Assembly: GCA_017451975.1 (NCBI GenBank)
Contig: JAFTNI010000252.1
Span: 1 to 19,420, forward strand
DNA length: 19,420 bases
From: Clostridia bacterium
Lineage (GTDB): Bacteria; Bacillota; Clostridia; Oscillospirales; CAG-272
Reading direction: 5' to 3'
The notes under the pieces are model-generated. The model made no database searches and was not told the origin of the DNA. It saw only the letters and a list, made by a program, of their open reading frames with translations. Shown here one piece after another: positions 8,390-15,908 of the stretch. The position numbers and the translations under genes were made by a program. How positions within the stretch are numbered: position 1 is the first letter of the stretch; the number at the start of each line of letters is the position of its first letter.

Positions 8390-11320
8390 TCACACTCTTT
8401 TGCATTCTTCGGGCGCATTTACCTCTATTTCAATGCCGCCGTGCGCGTTTCTTCGCCACTCAACGTAAATTTCGCCGTGCGGTGTGGGCACACTGCCCTT
8501 CGCATATGTAAGCTTGCTTTCGCAGGGCTTAACCGTGAATTTTTCAAACCCGGGCGCAAGCGGCTTCACGCCCAGCACCTCTGTTACAGCGTAGATCGCG
8601 GGCGAGGCAGACCATGCGTGCGCCACGCTTCGCGTTTTCCACTCCGTTTTGCTGTTGAAGCTTTCCGTGCAGGTGGTAACGCCCGCATCGAGCATATCGC
8701 CCCATTCGCGCTCGATAGAGCGCAGAGCAAGCTCGGCATATCCGTTTTCGAAAAGCGCACCAAGCGCAAAATACATAAAGAAGGGCGAGCCTATGTGAAC
8801 AATGCCCCCGGGCGCTTCCGCCTCGTCGGGCTTGCCCGCCGTGCGGTACGCGGGCGAGCCTGAAATGTAAACGCCCTTTTCTATATTATCTGCAAGCAGG
8901 CAGAGCGCTTTTTCGCGTCGCTCGCCCTCTGCTACGCCGTAAAGCACGGCAAACGTGTTTGTTTGCACGCTCACGCGCGAAAGCGACATATATTTTTGGA
9001 AGGAAAGCGGCTCTTTGCCGATTTCCGCGTAGTAGGCAAGGTAGCCCTCGTAGCCTTCCGCGTCGCGCACGGTGTCTACGTACGCTCCGCGCTCCTCGCT
9101 CCACGCGTATTTATTTACGGCGGCTTTTATTTCTTCGCCGTGGCGCGCGTATTCCGCCGCCTTTTCCGCTTCGCCGAGCATTTCGAAAATTCCCGCGAAT
9201 TTTTTGAAGCAGTAGGAAAGCATCATGCTGTTTGCCACGCATTCGCCGTATTCCGCAACGTCGTTGTTGCCCCATTCTATAAGGTTCCACGCGCCGCCGA
9301 TGGAAAGCAAGCCGCGCGCGCTCATAAGCGAAAGCGAGCGCGCAAAGGTTTCCTCTGCGGCGGGCATAAGCGAAAGCATCAGGTCTTTATCGCCCGTATA
9401 TTCATAGTGGTTTGCAATCGAAAGCAGCCACATATAGCTCCATATCGGAATATTGCCCTCGGGGTACGTGGGGAAAGAGGCGCAGGGCAAGAATTTTCTT
9501 GCCACATAGCGCTTGTTGCCGCGGCGGTAAAGTCTTTCAAGCCCATCGTCTACAGAGCCCGCTATAAGTGAAAGAAAGCGGCCGTCGAAGCCGTAGGCAC
9601 CGAAGTTTGTAAGGTTCACAAGCGAGGTCACGCCCGCGTCACCCACCCATATATTCTGCTCGTAGCCGGGGCAATCGACGTATGCGTCGAGCATACATAC
9701 CTTCGCGGTGTCGAGCGACATTCTGTAAACGTCGTTAAGGCGCGCGCTTGAGCAAGCAAAACGCGTTTTACTTTCCGCGGGAAAGCGCCATTCGTAAAGA
9801 TAAATGTTTTTTATCACAAGCTCCTCGCGCCTTGCGGGCACGTTCACAAGCAGGTAGCGAAAGCCCTTGCGAGTGTGGGAAAGGTAGCTGTTTTCGCCTT
9901 CCTTGCAGATGTACGAAACCATTCTGCGCTCACCGTCGAAAACAATGCCGCCACCGTTTATTGCCTCGAAAGCGCAAACGTCAATTTTCGTGCCCGCGCT
10001 TGCCGCCGCCTCAAGGTAAATGCCGCCGACGTGCATAACGCCGAAATCGAGTATAAACGTAATATCCTTTTCGCTTGGGGCAAAGCGCGCCTCGCCCTCT
10101 GCAAAGAAAAGGCTTTCCGCGCCCGTAACGCCGAGCGCCTCCCTACTTTCGGCGCGTGGCGAGGCTTTTTCAATGCGTTCATCGCAAAATGAACCCACGC
10201 AGGACAAGTAATTTTTATATTTTATTTTTTCAAAAGCAGTAAGCTCTGCCGCCGTTTCTCCTGCATCGCGCATAGCAAGCGGAGCTTTGCAGGTAAGGAA
10301 GCACTCTACCTTTTCGGGCAGCTTCTTTTCCTCTGCAAGGTCGTTCCACGGGAAGCGCGGCACGCGCTTTTTCGGCGCTTCGTGCTTTTCGGGCTCTGCC
10401 CTTTTCCATTTACCGAGCGCAAAACCGCCGCCGCGCACGAAGATTTTCGGGTTTCTGCCGGCAAGCGCAAGCCTGTGTGCGCCCGCGGGCAAGCTTATTT
10501 TTTCACCGAAGGCAAAAAGCTTGCCGCCCACGGCAAGCGCGAAAGCACCGCCAAGGTTTTCTACGGTAAGCTCACATTCACGCTCTGCCTTTATTTCCGT
10601 TTCGCAAAGCACAAGTCCATTATTTTCGCCCTTTATTTCGGCGCAAATGCCGCGCTCCGCTTCGCTTTTTTCAAAGGAAACAAAGCTTTTTGCGAAAACG
10701 GGCGTGTGCGTCTGCATTTCGGTTTTATCCTGAGAAATGCGCGTAAACGTGTTTTTCACGGTTTCGTCGCTTGCGGGCTCTGCGTTTGCCCACGCGCCGT
10801 CGTCAAACCCGTTTTCGAAGGCGGGCGCAAAAATATCCTTGCGCGCATCGAAAACCTCTGCCCCCACGGGGCCCTCTATAAAAAAGTTTGCCCCCTGCGC
10901 AAGCGGCGTGTATTCGTGCACGCGGAAGCGCCCGTCGCTTACAAGCGCTATGCGCTCGCCGCAGTTTACCTGCACTATAAAATCGGGCGCGCGGTTTTCG
11001 TCCCACACTCTGTCGGCAATTATTACAAGCGTGTTTCTACCCTCTTTTACAAAAGAGGAAATATCTGCGGCTTTGTATTTTATATCGAAATGATATGCCC
11101 GTTCGCAAAAACGCACGGCAAGCTTGCCGTTTATATAAGCCTCTGCATAGTGGCAAGCGCCGAGCGAAAGCACGGCGCTTTTACCGAAAACTTCAAATTC
11201 TCGCCTGAAAATATACCATTGCGCAGGCTTGCCCCCGGGCGCGTGTATAAAACGCGCCGAGGGGGAAAGGGCTATATCGCCCTTGTAAATTTTCGCAGGT
11301 TCAATATTAATATTAATCAT
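8390..11320 (-). CDS. Alpha-L-rhamnosidase-like glycoside hydrolase (GH78)
   Basis: A 976-residue protein that probably removes terminal alpha-L-rhamnose from glycosides or oligosaccharides. It has no signal peptide, so it likely acts inside the cell on imported substrates. An N-terminal beta-sandwich at about 25–150 contains WYIFRREFEV, AEAYINGKL and NTLVIIAD. More beta domains extend to about 510, and an (alpha/alpha)6 catalytic domain covers about 520–870. The catalytic motif has D549, E554 and D561; this D, +5 E, +12 D spacing is that of known GH78 enzymes. TTCTESF contains E886, the likely base. The C-terminal beta domain starts after HAWSASPAIYAVTEVLGV. The ATG lies 4 bases after the tgt stop with only a weak ribosome binding site, so it is probably translated from the tgt transcript. 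No transporter or rhamnose catabolic gene is nearby, so the substrate is unknown; an unsaturated or other related sugar is possible. Confidence 0.83.
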   Translation of the reverse strand: MININIEPAKIYKGDIALSPSARFIHAPGGKPAQWYIFRREFEVFGKSAVLSLGACHYAEAYINGKLAVRFCERAYHFDIKYKAADISSFVKEGRNTLVIIADRVWDENRAPDFIVQVNCGERIALVSDGRFRVHEYTPLAQGANFFIEGPVGAEVFDARKDIFAPAFENGFDDGAWANAEPASDETVKNTFTRISQDKTEMQTHTPVFAKSFVSFEKSEAERGICAEIKGENNGLVLCETEIKAERECELTVENLGGAFALAVGGKLFAFGEKISLPAGAHRLALAGRNPKIFVRGGGFALGKWKRAEPEKHEAPKKRVPRFPWNDLAEEKKLPEKVECFLTCKAPLAMRDAGETAAELTAFEKIKYKNYLSCVGSFCDERIEKASPRAESREALGVTGAESLFFAEGEARFAPSEKDITFILDFGVMHVGGIYLEAAASAGTKIDVCAFEAINGGGIVFDGERRMVSYICKEGENSYLSHTRKGFRYLLVNVPARREELVIKNIYLYEWRFPAESKTRFACSSARLNDVYRMSLDTAKVCMLDAYVDCPGYEQNIWVGDAGVTSLVNLTNFGAYGFDGRFLSLIAGSVDDGLERLYRRGNKRYVARKFLPCASFPTYPEGNIPIWSYMWLLSIANHYEYTGDKDLMLSLMPAAEETFARSLSLMSARGLLSIGGAWNLIEWGNNDVAEYGECVANSMMLSYCFKKFAGIFEMLGEAEKAAEYARHGEEIKAAVNKYAWSEERGAYVDTVRDAEGYEGYLAYYAEIGKEPLSFQKYMSLSRVSVQTNTFAVLYGVAEGERREKALCLLADNIEKGVYISGSPAYRTAGKPDEAEAPGGIVHIGSPFFMYFALGALFENGYAELALRSIEREWGDMLDAGVTTCTESFNSKTEWKTRSVAHAWSASPAIYAVTEVLGVKPLAPGFEKFTVKPCESKLTYAKGSVPTPHGEIYVEWRRNAHGGIEIEVNAPEECKRV

Positions 11321-11324
11321 AAAA

Positions 11325-12455
11325 TTAAATTCTCTGGTCGAGTATTACGCGGTATTTCTGGTAGAACGCTTCAAATTCATCCTTTTCAATAGCTTCGCGT
11401 ATTTTTTCCATAAGCTCGTTGTAGAAATAGAGGTTGTGAAGCACGCAAAGGCGCATACCAAGCACCTCGCCCGAGCGAATGAGGTGGCGAAGGTAACCGC
11501 GGGAGTGGTTGCGGCAAGCGGGGCAGGAGCAAACCTCGGAAAGCGGTTTTGTATCTGTTGTATATTTTTCGTTATTAAGGTTGAGTGTGCCGTCCCACGT
11601 GAAAATATAGCCGTGGCGCGCGTTTCTCGAAGGCATTACGCAGTCGAAGAAATCCACGCCTCTGTGAACAGCCTCCAGAATGTTCACGGGCGTGCCTACG
11701 CCCATGAGGTAACGGGGCTTATTTACGGGCATATGGGGCTCTACCGCATCGATAATTCTGTACATATCCTCTGCTTCTTCGCCAACGGCAAGGCCGCCTA
11801 TGGCGTAGCCGTCGAGGTCGAGCTTAGCAATTTCCTTCATGTGCGCTATACGGATATCCTCGTATGTGCCGCCCTGGTTTATACCAAAGAGCATCTGGTG
11901 CTTATTTATCGTTCTATCGAGAGAATTGAGCCTAGCCATCTCGTTTTTGCAACGAACGAGCCAGCGCGTCGTGCGCTCAACGGAAGCCTGTACGTATTCG
12001 CGGGGCGAAGGGTTTTCTATACATTCGTCAAACGCCATCGCTATTGTGGAGGCGATATTGGACTGTATCTGCATACTTTCCTCGGGGCCCATGAAAATGC
12101 GCTTGCCGTCTACGTGGGAAGCAAATTCCACGCCCTCCTCAGTTATTTTACGCAAGGAAGAAAGCGAGAAAACCTGGAAACCGCCGCTATCTGTAAGCAC
12201 GGGCTTCGACCAGTTGAAGAACTTGTGAATACCGCCCATTTTGTAAATAACGTCGTCACCGGGGCGAACGTGAAGGTGGTATGTGTTGGAAAGCTCCACC
12301 TGGCACTTGATTTCCTCCAGGTCCTTTGTGGAAACACCGCCCTTTATCGCAGCACAGGTGCCTACGTTCATGAATACGGGCGTCTGAATAGTGCCGTGAA
12401 CCGTTGTGAATTCACCGCGGCGCGCGCGGTTTTCTGTTTTGAGAAGTTTAAACAT
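11325..12455 (-). CDS. tgt: Queuine/preQ1 tRNA-guanine transglycosylase
   Basis: Exchanges guanine 34 in the anticodon of Asp, Asn, His and Tyr tRNAs for preQ1, the committed step of queuosine formation in bacteria. At 376 residues it is the usual length. The substrate-binding DSGGFQVFSL starts at D89, GGLAVGE is present, and the nucleophile Asp is in FFDCVMPSRNARHG (D271). The zinc site is CSCPAC (C309, C311, C314) with a His in VLHNLYFYN. The start at 12455 has AGGAG about seven bases upstream in the 34-base gap after mutL. It is the last housekeeping gene of the miaB–mutS–mutL run and leads directly into the rhamnosidase gene. Confidence 0.98.
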   Translation of the reverse strand: MFKLLKTENRARRGEFTTVHGTIQTPVFMNVGTCAAIKGGVSTKDLEEIKCQVELSNTYHLHVRPGDDVIYKMGGIHKFFNWSKPVLTDSGGFQVFSLSSLRKITEEGVEFASHVDGKRIFMGPEESMQIQSNIASTIAMAFDECIENPSPREYVQASVERTTRWLVRCKNEMARLNSLDRTINKHQMLFGINQGGTYEDIRIAHMKEIAKLDLDGYAIGGLAVGEEAEDMYRIIDAVEPHMPVNKPRYLMGVGTPVNILEAVHRGVDFFDCVMPSRNARHGYIFTWDGTLNLNNEKYTTDTKPLSEVCSCPACRNHSRGYLRHLIRSGEVLGMRLCVLHNLYFYNELMEKIREAIEKDEFEAFYQKYRVILDQRI

Positions 12456-12489
12456 TTTTTACTCCTTTCGGGGTTATATTATTACGTTT

Positions 12490-14646
12490 TTATTTTATTC
12501 TGCCAAAGCGCCTGTCAAGCTCGCGTTTGGTAAGCTCAAAGGCAACGGGTCTGCCGTGGGGACAGTATTTTATGCAATCGTAGCGAAGAAGGTTATCGCA
12601 AACATAGCGTATCATCGCTTCGTCGTATACCCTTCCCGCTTTTATGGAAGCCTTGCAGGCGGTCTGATAAAGCGCTGCTTCAAAAATGCTCCTTCTGCGG
12701 AACTCGATGTTCGCGCCGTGCTCGCAAAGCTCGCCCACAAGCGAAGAAAACATCGCCTTGGATTCTGCTATATCAAAGCCGGAGGGTATGCCCGAAATAA
12801 GCGCCGCCCTTCCTTCCTTTATTTCAAAAACAAAGCCGCTTTTTGTTATTTCTTCTTCAAATTCCGCTGCCGTAGCGGCTTCCTCGTTTGAAAGCATAAC
12901 GCTTTCGGGCACCATAAGAAGCTGGCTTGCGGGCTCTACCTTTTCAAGCCCCGCGCGCAGAATCTCAAAATTTATGCGCTCGTGTGCCGCGTGCTTATCT
13001 ACTATAAGAACCTTATCTTCAAGCTGCATTATAACATAGCTCGCGTAAAGCTCGCCTATTATCGTATATTCGGGTATTTCGCGCGCCGTTTTGCCGGGTA
13101 TTGCTGCATCCTTCGTGGGTACGGGCGGCATTTTCGGCTCCTCGCTTGCAAGCGCTTCGCCCACTGCTATAGGCGGAGCATCTTCGGGCACGGGCGGCGC
13201 GGGCGGTATTTCCGAAGTACCGAAAATCGCCTTTGCCTCCGCTTCGCTCAAAAAAGTACTTTTTGAGCGGACGGCGGCTTCGCTCTTCGGCGCAAAGCCG
13301 AAGGAAACCTGCTCTTCCGCTTTTCCCGAATTTACCCGCAGGTTTTCCACGGGCTTTTCCTCACCTTTTTCCACAGGCTTTGTGGAAAACTCTTCCGCAT
13401 CAACGTCAATTTTGTGCCTTGGCACCTCGGGAAACGTAAATTCGGGCGGTTTTGTGAATGTTTTTTCGGTTTTCGGCTCGGGCTTCGCTTCTGCTTCTTC
13501 TTTTTTATCTTCTTTTCTTTCTTCGGGCTTTTCCTGCTCGGTAAGCTTTATTTTTTCATATTTTGCCTCGTCTTTTGCCGTGAAAGCGGAAACAACCTTC
13601 AGCTTTTCTTCCGTAAGGCGCGAGGTTTCCTTTTTCAGCGTTTCAAGCGCGGGGCGCGAAAGCGCGTTTTCAAGCGCGCCGCGCACGGCGTAATAAACTA
13701 CGTCGAAAACTGCCTTTTCATCGCTGAACTTAACCTCAAGCTTGGAGGGGTGTATGTTTACGTCAACAAGCGAGTGATTAAGCGAAATATCCAGCACGCA
13801 CGAGGGAAATTTATCGTGCGGTATATAGGAGCGGTAAGCCTGCTCCAGCGCCGCCGTGAGCGTTTTGTTCTTCACAGAGCGCGCGTTTATAAAGAAATGC
13901 TGCATAGCGCGGTTGCCGCGCACGTTATCGGGCGAGGAAATATACCCCTTCACCTTCATTCCGCCGTATGAATATTTCACTTCCGTAAACTTCGTGGCAA
14001 TAGCGCCGAAAACGGAATAAATGGCGTTTTGCAGGTTGCCGTCGCCACGAGTGGAAAAGCGCATTTTCCCATCGGCTATAAATTTCACCGCCACCTCGGG
14101 GTGGGAAATCGCCATTTTCTCCATAACAGAGGCAACGTACGCCGTTTCGCTTGCGTTGGATTTCATAAATTTGAGGCGCGCAGGCGTTTTCGCAAACATT
14201 CCCTCGCAAATTATCGTCGTGCCCACGGGGCAACCGCTGTCGGCTACGTCGCGCAGAGCGCCGTAGCTCGCGGTGACTATCGTGCCAAAGGGCTCGTCCT
14301 TCTTCGCTGTCATTATGCGCATTTCCGTCACGGCGGCTATGGCGGCGAGCGCCTCGCCGCGGAAGCCGAGCGTCATAATGGCGTAAAGGTCTTTTTCATT
14401 TTTAATTTTACTTGTGGCGTGGCGGCGAAGGCATATCATCGCGTCCTCGCGCGTCATACCCGCGCCGTTATCGGTAACGCGAAGGAAGGAGATACCGCCG
14501 TTTTTTATCTATGCGGTAATTTCCGTCGCGCCTGCGTCTATGGAGTTTTCCACCATCTCTTTTATAGCGGAGGCAGGGCGCTCCACGACCTCGCCCGCGG
14601 CGATAAGGTTCGCCACAGACTGTTCAAGAACATTTATTATTCCCAT
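12490..14646 (-). CDS. mutL: DNA mismatch repair protein MutL, interrupted by an in-frame amber codon
   Basis: MutL couples MutS mismatch recognition to strand incision. The full frame from the ATG at 14646 is 719 codons, but codon 46 (14511–14509) is TAG. Before it are the family N-terminus and catalytic ATPase residues E30 and N34; after it come DNGAGM (D59), HATSKI and GFRGEAL (from G94). The first downstream ATG, M64 at 14457, gives a 655-residue open frame that cannot form the ATP site. A charged Pro/Glu/Lys-rich linker spans about 340–525, including a homopurine coding tract near 13490–13530. The C-terminal domain has the endonuclease motif DKHAAHERINFE from D550, ACKAS, CPHGRP and a final FGRIK, so it is the nuclease-type MutL. 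The start lies 2 bases after the upstream stop (TAAATATG). In relatives codon 46 is usually Glu or Asp, so a single GAG to TAG change explains the break. The remaining frame shows no other damage. Confidence 0.93.
13246..13268. repeat. Inverted repeat inside the mutL linker region
   Basis: GCTCAAAAA and TTTTTGAGC flank a 5-base centre containing GTAC. The element is inside the coding frame (it encodes part of RSKSTFLSE), with no T-run after it, so it is probably incidental to coding. It could form a hairpin in the mRNA. Confidence 0.4.
14509..14511 (-). other. In-frame TAG codon within mutL (codon 46)
   Basis: The plus-strand bases are CTA, read as TAG on the coding strand. The surrounding residues (ATEITA before, IKNGGISFLRVTDNG after) stay in one frame and match MutL on both sides, so this is a substitution and not a frameshift. 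Confidence 0.95.
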
Positions 14647-14651
14647 ATTTA
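14644..14651 (-). repeat. 8-base direct repeat TAAATATG, mutL-side copy
   Basis: Contains the stop of the 189-residue gene (TAA), two bases, and the mutL ATG. The same word occurs at 15901–15908, bounding the two-gene insert between mutS and mutL. TGAG precedes both copies at slightly different distances. Confidence 0.5.
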
Positions 14652-15218
14652 TTTCTCACTGTATTCAAGTATAGGGGTTCTGTATATGCAATCAGAATTT
14701 TCATCAAGTTCCCAGAAAAAATGGGCGCACTGCAAGGTAGCGTTTACGTTCTGCGAGGGCTTGGAAACACAATTAAAAAGCCCCTTTTCTTCCAGGAAAC
14801 TTTTTAGTTCCTTTTCGGTAAATGTTTCCGAAAGCTCCGATATCGCCACTTCCATATCAGCTCGCTTTTCTTCGGGAATTTCAAGCCATATCGTTGTAAT
14901 CGCAGGTCTTGGCGCAAAAGGCTTTTTTTCAAACTTTTCCGCATCCTTCGGATGCGTTGAAAAGTATTCGTTTATGGCGGCAAGCTCTTCTGAACTTACG
15001 GGCACGCACCAAGCCGCATCGCAATAGTCGCTTTCCACACGGAATTTCATTTTGGGCGTAAAACCTTTTTTCATAAGTGCCCAAGAGCCGATAAGGTCGC
15101 CCTTTTTGCATTTTAAGTTTTCATTATCTACGTCTTCCTCGGCATACTTCGGCTTGATATCTATAATCTGCCAATATCCCGAGCTGTACTGCTTTACCCA
15201 ATCTCCGATTTTCAGCAT
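14649..15218 (-). CDS. Conserved-looking protein of unknown function (189 aa)
   Basis: I cannot name this family. The soluble 189-residue protein begins MLKIGDWVKQYSSGYWQIID and has an N-terminal beta-rich part (about 1–70, possibly SH3-like) with DIKPK and WALMKKGFTPKM. A middle part holds ISELSETFTEKELKSFLEE, a likely helical pair near 130–150, and the C-terminus is acidic. There is no signal peptide, membrane segment or catalytic motif. Start choice is supported by AAAGGAAA upstream. The next gene, mutL, begins 2 bases after its stop, so translation of mutL may be coupled to it. A hand count over 14701–15180 gives about 44% GC, against about 56% in a same-sized part of mutS, which suggests a different origin. 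The overall look recalls small cytosolic proteins found as orphans or near toxin-immunity loci in Firmicutes, but that is only an impression. Confidence 0.85.
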   Translation of the reverse strand: MLKIGDWVKQYSSGYWQIIDIKPKYAEEDVDNENLKCKKGDLIGSWALMKKGFTPKMKFRVESDYCDAAWCVPVSSEELAAINEYFSTHPKDAEKFEKKPFAPRPAITTIWLEIPEEKRADMEVAISELSETFTEKELKSFLEEKGLFNCVSKPSQNVNATLQCAHFFWELDENSDCIYRTPILEYSEK

Positions 15219-15239
15219 TAAAATTTCCTTTCATGTGCT

Positions 15240-15280
15240 TTACGGGAGGAGCAAGGTTCTCCCCTGCGTTGTTGCCGTAA
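15240..15280. repeat. Imperfect inverted repeat in the gap between the two unknown genes
   Basis: TTACGG and CCGTAA enclose an inner GGGAG/CTCCC pair within the 64-base gap. No T-run follows on the minus strand, so it is not a standard terminator. It could affect expression of the downstream gene or be a scar of cassette joining; the sequence does not decide. Confidence 0.4.
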
Positions 15281-15282
15281 TT

Positions 15283-15903
15283 TTATGCGTATTGCACTAC
15301 CGTTCTCTGTTCGCCTGTTTCAACGTTTTCGAAAGTATATTCAAATTTATCGCCGTCGTTCTTCTCGGCAATAAATTTCATGGGCGTTCCGCCTGCGCAA
15401 GGCCATTCCGGCTCCTGCACCCAATGAGGATATTTGCGCGGCACAAGATGGAATTTCTCTTTCAGAGCCGCTTTTTTCTCCTTATCGGAAAGCGCTTCGT
15501 TTTCTACGATCGCGTCGACTATTGCATCCGCCTCTTCTCCGCCGAGGTAATCGAGCTTCATTTTTTCAAGCGGAGTTTTTGTCACCTTGCCGAAAGGATC
15601 GAGGCGCTTTACCTTTATTTCCGGGTAATTAAATTCCACAAGGTTGGGAACAAGCCTGCAAACATCAATCTTTGTTCCCAAGCCATCAAAGCCAAACGCC
15701 GTAAGCGTTTCCTCCACGTCATATCCATTTGCTTCAAAGCTTTGAGATATGCTGTATTTCTTGCGGTATTCGCAGTTTGCGTCTGCTATATCCTCAGGCA
15801 CAAGGCCCTGAAGAAAAGCCCATACCTCGGGCTTTTCCTCAAGCACCTCTACAAATTTTTCATAAGTCATCTTGCCTTTTGCAAAGTCGAGAACTTCTTT
15901 CAT
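15283..15903 (-). CDS. Protein of unknown function (206 aa) following mutS
   Basis: I do not recognise a named family. The soluble, acidic 206-residue protein starts with a helical segment, MKEVLDFAKGKMTYEKFVEV, followed by KPEVWAFLQGLVPEDI. A middle part contains NYPEIKVKRLDPFGK, and a C-terminal beta-like part holds YPHWVQEPEWPCAGGTPMKF and then FENVETGEQRTVVQY. The aromatic YPHWVQEPEWP stretch is the likely family signature. There is no signal peptide or membrane helix. It starts 2 bases after the mutS stop, using GAGG inside the end of mutS as ribosome binding site, so it is translationally tied to mutS. A hand count over 15301–15780 gives about 47% GC, lower than mutS. Pairing with the 189-residue gene suggests joint acquisition. 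A role as an immunity-type protein is possible but unproven. Confidence 0.85.
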   Translation of the reverse strand: MKEVLDFAKGKMTYEKFVEVLEEKPEVWAFLQGLVPEDIADANCEYRKKYSISQSFEANGYDVEETLTAFGFDGLGTKIDVCRLVPNLVEFNYPEIKVKRLDPFGKVTKTPLEKMKLDYLGGEEADAIVDAIVENEALSDKEKKAALKEKFHLVPRKYPHWVQEPEWPCAGGTPMKFIAEKNDGDKFEYTFENVETGEQRTVVQYA

Positions 15904-15908
15904 ATTTA
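15901..15908 (-). repeat. 8-base direct repeat TAAATATG, mutS-side copy
   Basis: Contains the mutS stop TAA, two bases and the ATG of the 206-residue gene. It is identical to the word at the mutL start. Joining the two copies would place mutL 2 bases after mutS, behind the same GAGG ribosome binding site. Confidence 0.5.

Noticed and set aside
12490..14457. mutL starting at the internal ATG at 14457
   Set aside because: This would omit the N-terminal ATPase residues, which are plainly present upstream in the same frame from 14646. The site also has no good ribosome binding site. It is at most a reinitiation product.
14509..14511. Complete reassignment of UAG to a sense codon
   Set aside because: About 6,000 codons of other genes contain no in-frame TAG, and one gene ends in TAG. 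Full reassignment should show many internal TAG codons; rare suppression remains possible.
15240..15280. Intrinsic terminator or integron attC site between the unknown genes
   Set aside because: No T-run follows the hairpin, and the paired core words of attC (GTTRRRY/RYYYAAC) are not present at the ends. It is kept only as an inverted repeat.
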